This document shows, piece by piece, positions 6,114 to 11,997 of a stretch of 11,997 nt of DNA; positions within the stretch are counted from its first letter, which is position 1; each line of letters starts with the position of its first letter. Below the pieces are notes generated by a model. That model was not told the origin of the DNA and ran no database searches. It was given only the letters and a program-made list of their open reading frames with translations. The translations under genes and the position numbers were made by a program. The DNA lies in assembly GCA_964552055.1 (NCBI GenBank), contig CAZKFL010000046.1, positions 1 through 11,997 of the forward strand. The letters run 5' to 3'. This DNA comes from VGMD01 sp964552055. GTDB taxonomy: Bacteria; Chlamydiota; Chlamydiia; Chlamydiales; 2-12-FULL-49-11.

Positions 6114-6957
6114 ACGTGTGGACTCCGGCTACGTTACTCTAATAGAAAATTTACAAAACTTAAACTACGAATCACTTTGGCGAGTCATTCTATTAACATT
6201 TATTCGAGTTGCTATAATTGTTAATCTAGCCCCATTTCTCGGTGGTAAAATTATTCCCATGGTTGCTAAAGCAGGCCTTGCACTGGGACTTACATTTATA
6301 TTCTTACCAAATGTTTTATATTACACGCAAATGCATCCCATATCGGATGTCGCATTTGTAGGGTATGCGGCCAAGGAAGCATTTATTGGACTTATACTTG
6401 GCTTTATTTCGGCAGCTCCTTTTTATGTGGTCCAATCATCTGGTATCTTAATAGATTATCTTCGCGGTTCATCCATGATGATGCAACAAGATCCCACTAT
6501 GCAGGCGCAATCATCCCCCATCGGAGTAATGTTTAACAACTACCTCATCGTCTTATTTTATGCCCTTGATGGCCCCTTTCTTTTCTTTGATGCAATTACC
6601 ACGTCGTTTCAACTCTTTCCCGTCGATCAAATGATCAGTCCCCAATTTTTCAAACTTGGCAATCCATTTTGGCATAGTATACTTGCTATTGTTGGCGATA
6701 TTTTCAACCTTTCCATCGAACTTGCAGCGCCACCCCTACTTGCTATTCTTATGGCAGAAATGTTTTTGGGAATTGCAAACAGACTTGCCCCCCAAGTTCA
6801 AATCGCATTTCTTGGAATGTCGCTCAAATCATTACTCGGTCTTGGCCTTCTCTGGGCCGGCTGGTTCTTCATCCTCAAGCAAATGAATGGGATGTCCATC
6901 GATTGGATGCACACCCTCCAAAAAATGCTGACTCAAATGACGCATCTAACAACTTAA
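6070..6957 (+). CDS. sctT: Type III secretion export-gate protein SctT (YscT/FliR family)
   Basis: SctT completes the export gate and contributes the helices that cap the pore. Typical FliR/SctT features are a first membrane helix around residues 39-57 (VILLTFIRVAIIVNLAPFL), AKAGLALGLTFIFLP (about 66-80), the conserved segment EAFIGLILGFISAAPFYVVQSSGILIDYLRG at about 103-133, and EMFLGIANRLAPQVQIAFLGMSLK at about 230-253. About six hydrophobic helices can be counted. The ATG at 6070 gives 295 residues and a 44-bp overlap with sctS but lacks a close Shine-Dalgarno; a GTG at 6118 (residue 17) just after the sctS stop is an alternative, and the first 16 residues look unlike the family. It is the last gene of the operon. 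Confidence 0.93.
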   Translation: MQRQSSKISTSGLRKRVDSGYVTLIENLQNLNYESLWRVILLTFIRVAIIVNLAPFLGGKIIPMVAKAGLALGLTFIFLPNVLYYTQMHPISDVAFVGYAAKEAFIGLILGFISAAPFYVVQSSGILIDYLRGSSMMMQQDPTMQAQSSPIGVMFNNYLIVLFYALDGPFLFFDAITTSFQLFPVDQMISPQFFKLGNPFWHSILAIVGDIFNLSIELAAPPLLAILMAEMFLGIANRLAPQVQIAFLGMSLKSLLGLGLLWAGWFFILKQMNGMSIDWMHTLQKMLTQMTHLTT

Positions 6958-6971
6958 TAACCATAAGATAA

Positions 6972-6996
6972 CGCGAATTGCTTTTCACAATTCGCG
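6972..6996 (+). terminator. Hairpin between convergent sctT and ankyrin gene
   Basis: A perfect 9-bp stem (CGCGAATTG at 6972-6980, CAATTCGCG at 6988-6996) with a 7-nt loop lies 15 bp past the sctT stop. Neither side has a run of Ts, so it is a weak or factor-assisted terminator at best; it may instead protect the 3' end of the operon mRNA. Confidence 0.4.
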
Positions 6997-7097
6997 CTAA
7001 AATATCAAACCATTATACTTGTTGCTTCAAAAAGATCAATTATACTGAATCTTAACTCATTTTCTGAGCGCCAAGCAGAGATGAATCGGTGAACATC

Positions 7098-8684
7098 TTA
7101 CCATATAACGCTAAGGACTGACTTGATTGCAGATTTAATAACATCTACTAATGAATCAATTGCTTTTTGGTCATTCATAGAACTCTTTGCAGTTTTTCCA
7201 GTTACCATGGTGACTTTAGAGGCCAGATGGACAGCTGGGGCCACCGCAGTGCGATTCAAGAGTTTTTCTATTTCGCTATACTTCGTTTCGTCATCTTCGC
7301 TTATAACGCTTAGCCTCGCAAGAGAAAGCGGACTTTGACCTTCTAGTATCACATCCAAGTTACAATCTGGATTAGTCATCAGCTCCTTGACAATCTTTGG
7401 ATAAAGATTTTGGGCGGCAACAAGCAAAGGAGTAAACCCTGCATTATCCACTACATTCACATTAACCCCTTTATCCATCAATAACTTCATACAATCAGGT
7501 TCTCCCTGGTTATCACGTTTTCCCCCTGTAGCAGCAAAGTGAGCGGATATACAGCCATAATCGTCTCTTAAATTTAACGCATCTAAAAGAGGTATTCCGG
7601 TTTTTTCCGTATAATTCTTAAGAAGCCACTCAAGACTCTCCGTCGTTCGCGCTGCACAAGCACTCATAAAAGCATTTCGCCCGTCATAATCAACATGATG
7701 AAGATATTGACTATATCTGGTCAGACAATCAATATCACCACGTCTAGCTGCAGAAGCTAAATAGTCTCCTATGGGAACTTCGACAATAATCGCAGGAATA
7801 ACCCCCGGTTTTCTCAATTTTATTCTAGGCTGACGATAAACCGCTTCAATTGCAGAGCCAAACTCTAGCTTTGGTATATCTGAACGTATAATTTCTCTGA
7901 GTTTAACTAAATCAACAGGCACAGAGGTAGGACTTGGAACACTCTTAGCAGCCACCTTACAGAGCACTTCTTTTACAGAATCGTGTAGGGAAGATACTTC
8001 AATTTCATCAAGTGGAGATCTTCCTGCTTTATTTTTAATTGAAAAAAGATAGGATCTTAGATCTAACGGAAGGTTAGCAAATATTTTTAGAGTATCAGCC
8101 AATCCAGCTCTGATAGCAAAATGCAAAGCAGTGTCCCCATCGTGATTTTGTTTCTGTGGGTCTGCTCCTGCAAGCAGCAAAAGGCCAACGCACGCAGCTC
8201 TTTTGCTTTTATCAGAACCTAATTGTCCTCCATGACAAGCGAGCATCAATGAAGTATTCTCTGAAGTATGTAGTTCTTTATCAATCCCATATCTGCCTAT
8301 GCCATTTGCGATACACCATTTTAAGCTATCATACTTACCATTTAGCGCTGAAATATGCATGCCGTTCATACCCCTCTTATTTGTTCCATGAACATTTCCT
8401 TTAAAAGTATTCAGTAAGGCTATGCTCTCACGATCTAAAGCATCCTCCAATATTGATTGACGAGTTGGGACTAATCGAGGTGGTGCTGCAGAAGCCAAGC
8501 TCCTTCCTACAACTCGCTCTACTACTGAGTGAACTCCCTGCCGCATTTCTATTGCTACTCTTTTTGCTTTCATTGCTAATATTTCTAATTCAGCTATTTC
8601 AGATCTTTCTGTTGTTGTGATTTCAAGATAGAGACCATCTAAAGCCAAACTATATCGACACTCTCCTGGAGCAAGCACTCGCAT
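7098..8684 (-). CDS. Ankyrin-repeat protein, candidate secreted effector
   Basis: The start is set at the ATG at 8684 because AGGAGGG stands about 5 nt before it; an extension to a TTG at 8747 has no such signal. This gives 528 residues. Ankyrin-type repeats form two blocks: about 103-225 (NGMHISALNG, NTSLMLACHGG, GADPQKQNHDGDTALHFAIRAG, AGRSPLDE) and about 305-460 (GDYLASAARRGD, DGRNAFMSACAARTTESLEWLL, DYGCISAHFAATGG, GVNVNVVDNAGFTPLLVAAQN, GQSPLSLARL), joined by a linker (about 245-300) rich in Pro, Ser and Val. The N-terminal 100 residues and the C-terminal tail (ending IKSAIKSVLSVIW, amphipathic) match nothing I recognise. Ankyrin proteins of intracellular bacteria often bind host proteins after secretion, and the gene adjoins the type III secretion operon convergently, but no secretion signal can be proven from sequence. 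Confidence 0.85.
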   Translation of the reverse strand: MRVLAPGECRYSLALDGLYLEITTTERSEIAELEILAMKAKRVAIEMRQGVHSVVERVVGRSLASAAPPRLVPTRQSILEDALDRESIALLNTFKGNVHGTNKRGMNGMHISALNGKYDSLKWCIANGIGRYGIDKELHTSENTSLMLACHGGQLGSDKSKRAACVGLLLLAGADPQKQNHDGDTALHFAIRAGLADTLKIFANLPLDLRSYLFSIKNKAGRSPLDEIEVSSLHDSVKEVLCKVAAKSVPSPTSVPVDLVKLREIIRSDIPKLEFGSAIEAVYRQPRIKLRKPGVIPAIIVEVPIGDYLASAARRGDIDCLTRYSQYLHHVDYDGRNAFMSACAARTTESLEWLLKNYTEKTGIPLLDALNLRDDYGCISAHFAATGGKRDNQGEPDCMKLLMDKGVNVNVVDNAGFTPLLVAAQNLYPKIVKELMTNPDCNLDVILEGQSPLSLARLSVISEDDETKYSEIEKLLNRTAVAPAVHLASKVTMVTGKTAKSSMNDQKAIDSLVDVIKSAIKSVLSVIW

Positions 8685-8763
8685 AAAACCCTCCTTTAAT
8701 ACGTTTAATTGGCCTACCATTAAATCTATAGAGCGGATTACTTTCAATCCATTTTTTAAGATA

Positions 8764-8794
8764 TTTATAAGATTTTTTTATAGGCATAAATCAA
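8764..8794 (-). promoter_or_regulatory. Weak promoter candidate for the ankyrin gene
   Basis: Read on the minus strand, TTGATT (complement of 8789-8794) and TATAAA (complement of 8764-8769) are 19 bp apart, about 80 bp before the ATG. The spacer is longer than optimal and the region is AT-rich, so chance matches are likely. Confidence 0.25.
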
Positions 8795-8882
8795 ATGACC
8801 GAACCACACTCAATTCGACGAATTTTTTTTATTTAATTTTGCTTTCCGTGTTTTACTGAGCTCAAAAAAAGATGTAAATGTG

Positions 8883-8911
8883 TTGACACTATTTTTTTCA
8901 AACACTAATCT
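8883..8911 (+). promoter_or_regulatory. Promoter of the first outer-membrane protein gene
   Basis: A consensus -35 TTGACA (8883-8888) is followed after exactly 17 bp by TAATCT (8906-8911), with a poly-T tract in the spacer. An alternative -10 (TAGTAT, 8913-8918) is 24 bp away and less likely. A leader of about 50 nt would follow. The strong -35 suits an abundant porin. Confidence 0.55.
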
Positions 8912-8965
8912 GTAGTATAAATTTAATTAACTAATTCAAACCTTTCAAACGGGAGAAAAAAGGGA

Positions 8966-10027
8966 ATGGAAACTAAACTAATGAAATACATAACAACGCT
9001 TGGAGTCGCTTGTTTAACATTGACATCTGTCATTGCTGAAACAACATCACCAACACAAATGTCTGTTCCTCCATCACCAACACCTGGTGAAACAGGACCA
9101 AATATTTTCATCGGTGCTGACTATACTCTTTGGACTGCTAGAGAAGCAGGACTTGCAGTTGCCGCATCAAACTACTACTCAACGCCAGTTGCTGAAGATG
9201 CAGCAGAACAAGGAAAGATTTTCTATCCTAAAATGAAACTTCGCTCCGGTTTTAAGGTGGATTTAGGTGTATACCTTCCTCATGATAATTGGGATCTAAA
9301 AGCTGAGTATACTTGGTTCAACAATAATATGAATGACATGCATGATGCAGATTTTACTGCAGGACAAGGCACTAGTACAATTTTTGTAAAACAAGGCGCT
9401 TCTGCAACTTTAGCTCCAGTTCCAATTGTTCTTGATGCAGCATCAAGTAGCTGGAATGTATGGTTCAACCGAATTGATCTTACAATGGGAAGAAGCTTTT
9501 TTGCAGGTCATTACCTAGCTATACGTCCATTCTTGGGATTACTCGGCGCTTGGGATAATCAAAGCCTTCATGCAAATTACACAGAGCACGGAACATCTAC
9601 TCTGTATGATGTTCATAACACACAAAAATGGTGGGGTGTTGGAGCATACGGTGGTATGAACGCAACATTTACATTTGTGAGTGATTCTTCAAATCAGTGG
9701 AGCTTGTTCTTAGATGCTGGCACTGCTCTTCCATGGGCTAAAGCTAGAACAAACCAAAGAAGTGAAAATCAAACTTCTGAAACATACGTCTATGATACTG
9801 CTGGAACGACCTATACAGTTGCACCAATGCTTGAAACAGCTCTTGGTCTTCGTTGGGAAACTTGGTGGGCTGACGGATCTTGGATGTTCTTACTACAAGC
9901 TGCGTGGGAAGAACAAGTTTGGTTTGCTCATAATACCTTAGTCAATGTTGGAAGCGGTAGTTTTGGTTCAGGAAACGGCGCTTACACAATGCAAGGTCTA
10001 ACAGTTAAAGCAGCTATTGCGTTCTAA
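8966..10027 (+). CDS. MOMP-like / Legionella-OMP (Lpg1974-like) outer-membrane beta-barrel porin
   Basis: The 353-residue protein has a signal peptide (KYITTLGVACLTLTSVIA, cleavage after about residue 24), a Pro/Thr/Ser-rich segment (25-45), then amphipathic beta strands to a C-terminal phenylalanine (AAIAF), the usual barrel-assembly signal. Sequence such as IFIGADYTLWTAREAGLAVA (47-66), KMKLRSGFKVDLGVYLPHDNWDLKAEYTWF (about 90-119) and GRSFFAGHYLAIRPFLGL...WDNQSLHANY resembles the Legionella major outer-membrane protein family, which also groups MOMP-like porins of chlamydia-like bacteria. It probably forms a pore for nutrients in the outer membrane. No cysteines remain in the mature part as far as I can see, unlike cross-linked Chlamydia MOMP. 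GGGAG at 8951-8955 precedes the start; an ATG at 8981 is an alternative. It is followed by a strong terminator. Confidence 0.85.
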   Translation: METKLMKYITTLGVACLTLTSVIAETTSPTQMSVPPSPTPGETGPNIFIGADYTLWTAREAGLAVAASNYYSTPVAEDAAEQGKIFYPKMKLRSGFKVDLGVYLPHDNWDLKAEYTWFNNNMNDMHDADFTAGQGTSTIFVKQGASATLAPVPIVLDAASSSWNVWFNRIDLTMGRSFFAGHYLAIRPFLGLLGAWDNQSLHANYTEHGTSTLYDVHNTQKWWGVGAYGGMNATFTFVSDSSNQWSLFLDAGTALPWAKARTNQRSENQTSETYVYDTAGTTYTVAPMLETALGLRWETWWADGSWMFLLQAAWEEQVWFAHNTLVNVGSGSFGSGNGAYTMQGLTVKAAIAF

Positions 10028-10063
10028 TTCGAAGGAAAGTTGTTTTGAGTGTAATGCTCTTAA

Positions 10064-10100
10064 AAGCCGGATGGAAAAACCATCCGGCTTCTTTTTTTTT
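10064..10100 (+). terminator. Strong intrinsic terminator after the first porin gene
   Basis: An 11-bp perfect stem (AAGCCGGATGG 10064-10074, CCATCCGGCTT 10080-10090) with an AAAAA loop is followed by C and nine Ts (10092-10100). It separates the two porin genes into independent transcripts. Confidence 0.95.
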
Positions 10101-10102
10101 AA

Positions 10103-10130
10103 TTGACTCTTTTCTTTCAATGTATTAAAA
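10103..10130 (+). promoter_or_regulatory. Promoter candidate of the second porin gene
   Basis: TTGACT (10103-10108) begins 3 bases after the terminator T-run; TTAAAA (10125-10130) lies 16 bp downstream as a poor -10 (TATTAA at 10123-10128 would be 14 bp away). A separate promoter is expected because of the terminator before it. Confidence 0.4.
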
Positions 10131-10158
10131 ATTAGTTTTGCGAAATAGGAGTTTATCA

Positions 10159-11220
10159 ATGAGAAACTGGATGGCAATTATCCTTGCGCTTATTTTGGGT
10201 GGAGCAAATGTAGATGCATCCTCAATTCTTCCTCCAAAAATCAAGGAAGTAAAGCCTGAACCTATTTCGAAAATTCTTTATCCACATGGACAACAATCAA
10301 CAGTCGAACCAGCTTTTGTAACAAGCGTTAGCTATCTTGGCGGTGGAGCCGGGCAAATGGAAAGACGTGTAGGGACTTCTGGTGTAATTTCTCCAAGAAC
10401 GGTGAAAGGGCCAAGCAGTGGCAGCATCATCTCTGCTCCTGCAAGCTGGGCTAATGGCTTTGAATTAAATTTTTGTGGATCTACTCCTGGACAGGGATCA
10501 AATTCCTTTAAGGCTACGTATAGCATATTAACAAGCAGCTCAAGTCCTTCTACAACAGCTAGCGGATCTGCTACAACCCCAGGCATACTTCCCTCTTTTG
10601 CATTAAACAATTTAGCAGTAACCTCACCTCTTGCAACTTCTGTGACATCCTATTATAATATGCCTTCCTTTCAAGATGCGCTGTTTAGTTTTAGTAGATC
10701 ATTATTTGCTAATGAGTACCTTTCAATCATGATTATGACAGGTTTGCATGGATTTGCGCTCAATCACAGAATGAGCGTTGCATACAAAGATACGTCAGGC
10801 GGCGTAACTACTCTTAAAATGAGCGAAGCAACTTATGGGGCAGGACCTCTAATCGGTTTTTGTTCAACAAAACTCATTTTACCAAATTTTGCTATACGCG
10901 GGATCCTGTTAGCGTCCGCACCGCTATCAAACCATGCACTTGGTCAATCAGACTATTATGTTCATGGCGGCACTAAAACAATCGGGTATAATGCATCCAG
11001 TACAAATCAGCTTAGACAGCATCTAGTTCTTCATCTAGATTTAGAAGCAATTTTTCGTGCTGATCTCCTATTTGGAACAGCGCTAGAATTTTTACTTTGT
11101 TGGCACGTAAAACAATATGTGAATCAATCCTATTTAACAACAATGTCAAACAATCAAAATGCCCCACCTTCAAGCGTTCAAGTAAACACTATAAAAGCAG
11201 GCCTAGCGTTTATCTTTTAG
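10159..11220 (+). CDS. Divergent paralogous outer-membrane beta-barrel protein
   Basis: The start at ATG 10159 is preferred over a TTG at 10138: TAGGAG (10146-10151) stands 7 nt before it and the product then starts with a clean signal peptide (MRNWMAIILALILGGANVDA, cleaved near residue 20). The mature protein is rich in Ser, Thr and Gly, strand-like, and ends LAFIF, a barrel C-terminus. It is a paralogue of the preceding gene: SRSLFANEYLSI..TGLHGFALNHRMSVAY (about 179-209) lines up with GRSFFAGHYLAI..LGLLGAWDNQSLHANY, and NGFELNFCG...SFKATYS (about 99-122) with SGFKVDLGV...DLKAEYT. Both are exactly 353 residues. Divergence is high and the aromatic residues of the first copy are largely replaced, so the pore properties probably differ. 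Confidence 0.75.
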   Translation: MRNWMAIILALILGGANVDASSILPPKIKEVKPEPISKILYPHGQQSTVEPAFVTSVSYLGGGAGQMERRVGTSGVISPRTVKGPSSGSIISAPASWANGFELNFCGSTPGQGSNSFKATYSILTSSSSPSTTASGSATTPGILPSFALNNLAVTSPLATSVTSYYNMPSFQDALFSFSRSLFANEYLSIMIMTGLHGFALNHRMSVAYKDTSGGVTTLKMSEATYGAGPLIGFCSTKLILPNFAIRGILLASAPLSNHALGQSDYYVHGGTKTIGYNASSTNQLRQHLVLHLDLEAIFRADLLFGTALEFLLCWHVKQYVNQSYLTTMSNNQNAPPSSVQVNTIKAGLAFIF

Positions 11221-11228
11221 CGTTTATC
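11204..11228 (+). repeat. Short direct repeat spanning the porin stop codon
   Basis: TAGCGTTTATC occurs at 11204-11214 and again at 11218-11228; the TAG of the second copy is the stop codon of the porin gene. It may reflect a small local duplication. Confidence 0.5.
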
Positions 11229-11230
11229 AA

Positions 11231-11749
11231 TTAGCTTTTAGATAAAGAGCATTTATCGCAATTCTTAATAACAGCGTTTACCATTTTCAATTGCGCTTGC
11301 GCGTGAGCTTTTTTCAAATCACTTTCTATATGATCCAGAACAAACTGCACACGTCCTTTAGCTTCCTTAGTATAAGTCTCTAACTTAGTCTCAACATCTA
11401 ATGTAACCATATGAAATTTATCTTCCATAGTTTTAGCAATGTTACTTAAGTCTAAAACAACATCTGCTCTAATTGCATGGAGTTTAGCAGCAGTATTTTC
11501 TGCAATCTTCTTAATTTCAGCTTCAATATCTGAATGAATAGTATCTAACTTACTGGTAATTACATGTATCTCATTTGTTACATCACCCACTGCTTTTTCA
11601 ATATGGGGCATAGCATCATTTAATAATTTGGACGCATCCTTAGTTGCCTTACACTCCGTACAACCAATTTCATGTTCGATATCATGGTTATTATCAAACC
11701 AGTTCCCGATACTGTGAAATGCTTTGCTCATGCTTTGCTTTAAACCCAT
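11231..11749 (-). CDS. Helical rod protein with a CxxC motif at each end, unknown function
   Basis: The 172-residue protein is not one I recognise. Residues about 36-160 are almost free of Pro and Gly and show heptad-like spacing of Ile, Leu, Val and Ala between charged residues (for example IHVITSKLDTIHSDIEAEIKKI at 61-82), indicating long amphipathic or coiled-coil helices. This central part is bracketed by CTEC (30-33) and CDKC (164-167), the only cysteines, which could bind one metal ion together or form disulphides if the rod folds back on itself. The N-terminus (MGLKQSMSKAFHSIGNWF) is an amphipathic helix that could lie on a membrane; there is no signal peptide. AGGGGG precedes the ATG by about 5 nt. 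The stop is 10 bp from the convergent porin stop, and a small membrane peptide gene lies 12 bp upstream. Confidence 0.75.
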   Translation of the reverse strand: MGLKQSMSKAFHSIGNWFDNNHDIEHEIGCTECKATKDASKLLNDAMPHIEKAVGDVTNEIHVITSKLDTIHSDIEAEIKKIAENTAAKLHAIRADVVLDLSNIAKTMEDKFHMVTLDVETKLETYTKEAKGRVQFVLDHIESDLKKAHAQAQLKMVNAVIKNCDKCSLSKS

Positions 11750-11761
11750 AAAAACCCCCTA

Positions 11762-11857
11762 TTAATCATCCTCAATAAACACAGGCACTAAAGTGATCAC
11801 AAATAGCGCCGCTATTAAGATCCCAAAGTACAAATGAATCCAAGTTAATTGTTCCAT
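11762..11857 (-). CDS. 31-residue single-span membrane peptide
   Basis: An ATG at 11857 on the minus strand opens a frame reading MEQLTWIHLYFGILIAALFV then ITLVPVFIEDD, stop TAA at 11762-11764. It has a short polar start, one hydrophobic span of about 20 residues (about 6-27) and an acidic tail, typical of small bacterial membrane proteins. The stop falls 12 bp before the next gene's ATG and abuts its Shine-Dalgarno, so the two are probably co-transcribed and coupled. No clear Shine-Dalgarno precedes its own ATG, which is the main weakness. Confidence 0.5.
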   Translation of the reverse strand: MEQLTWIHLYFGILIAALFVITLVPVFIEDD

Positions 11858-11895
11858 ACAAATAAACAGGCATTATTACCCTATTTCCTTTACTT

Positions 11896-11923
11896 ATTCT
11901 ACAACCCCCACCAATTTCCTCAA
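11896..11923 (-). promoter_or_regulatory. Promoter candidate for the small-peptide / rod-protein pair
   Basis: On the minus strand TTGAGG (complement of 11918-11923) and TAGAAT (complement of 11896-11901) are 16 bp apart, about 40 bp before the ATG at 11857. The spacer contains a G-run. Match quality is moderate. Confidence 0.35.
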
Positions 11924-11948
11924 CCTACTCATAATCAAAACAAAAAAT

Positions 11949-11997
11949 GGGGTCAGACGTCACTATCTCACGGTTTGCAAGCAAACCGTGAGATAGT
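11949..11997 (+). repeat. REP-like unit: GGGGTCAGACGTCA head plus perfect palindrome (right end)
   Basis: The head GGGGTCAGACGTCA (11949-11962) runs straight into a perfect 17-bp inverted repeat (11962-11978 and 11981-11997, arm ACTATCTCACGGTTTGC) with a 2-bp centre. The head is identical over 14 bases to the one at 41-28 on the opposite strand, so the two units point outwards, but the hairpin sequences are unrelated. The palindrome ends on the last base, so the full extent of the unit is not visible. Confidence 0.65.

Noticed and set aside
8156..8404. Plus-strand frame of 82 codons within the ankyrin gene
   Set aside because: It is antisense to a well-supported repeat protein, has no start signal, and its composition is that of a shadow frame.
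8812..8830. AATTC-gac-GAATT followed by Ts, resembling a plus-strand terminator
   Set aside because: The stem is only 5 bp and all but two of its pairs are AT; no plus-strand gene lies upstream, and it sits in the spacer between divergent genes.
1..11997. CRISPR array or tRNA/rRNA genes
   Set aside because: No regularly spaced direct repeats and no tRNA-like cloverleaf or rRNA-like sequence was noticed on either strand when reading through the intergenic regions.
1..11997. Linear replicon with hairpin telomeres, suggested by terminal inverted motifs
   Set aside because: The terminal hairpins are unrelated in sequence, the same head also occurs inside the window, and the content is core chromosomal secretion genes; repeat-broken assembly is simpler.

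Overview
The window looks like chromosomal DNA of a Chlamydiota (Chlamydiales) bacterium, most likely an environmental 'chlamydia-like' lineage rather than Chlamydia itself. Three things point there: a type III secretion block in the order sctJ - CT560-like (sctK-like) - sctL - sctR - sctS - sctT, which I recognise as the layout of C. trachomatis CT559-CT564; two MOMP-like / Legionella-OMP-like beta-barrel porins; and a large ankyrin-repeat protein of the kind symbiotic chlamydiae use on eukaryotic hosts. I cannot name a species. Simkaniaceae or Waddliaceae would fit a genome with many MOMP-like proteins, but this is inference.

Layout. (1) 1-41: an 11-bp-stem hairpin followed by the 14-bp motif GGGGTCAGACGTCA, read on the minus strand. 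(2) 57-824 (-): SAM-dependent methyltransferase. (3) 825-1205: no gene, but a minus-strand terminator, a third copy of the GGGGTCAG head, and a MITE-like element made of 25-bp terminal inverted repeats around a large imperfect palindrome. (4) 1206-1526 (-) small unknown protein and 1574-2521 (+) family-2 glycosyltransferase, divergent from a 47-bp AT-rich intergenic space. (5) 2673-6957 (+): six-gene type III secretion operon with overlapping or nearly abutting genes and a plausible promoter at 2527-2555. (6) 7098-8684 (-): ankyrin-repeat protein, convergent with the operon. (7) 8966-10027 and 10159-11220 (+): two paralogous 353-residue outer-membrane beta-barrels, separated by a strong intrinsic terminator. 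(8) 11231-11749 and 11762-11857 (-): a helical rod protein with a CxxC at each end, and upstream of it an unannotated 31-residue single-span membrane peptide. (9) 11949-11997: a second GGGGTCAGACGTCA followed by a perfect 17-bp-stem palindrome that ends at the last base.

Function. The operon supplies the inner-ring lipoprotein (SctJ), a possible sorting-platform accessory protein (CT560/SctK-like), the ATPase stator (SctL) and the three core export-gate proteins (SctR, S, T). The ATPase, its stalk, SctQ, SctU, SctV, needle, secretin and translocators are not in this window; in chlamydiae these lie at other loci. The ankyrin protein next door is a candidate secreted effector by content and position only. 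The two porins probably serve the outer membrane, and the glycosyltransferase and methyltransferase are generic, possibly envelope-related enzymes.

The least-explained material is the recurring GGGGTCAG-plus-hairpin unit (three sites, three unrelated hairpins, one shared head), the composite palindrome at 972-1137, and the CxxC rod / small membrane peptide pair.
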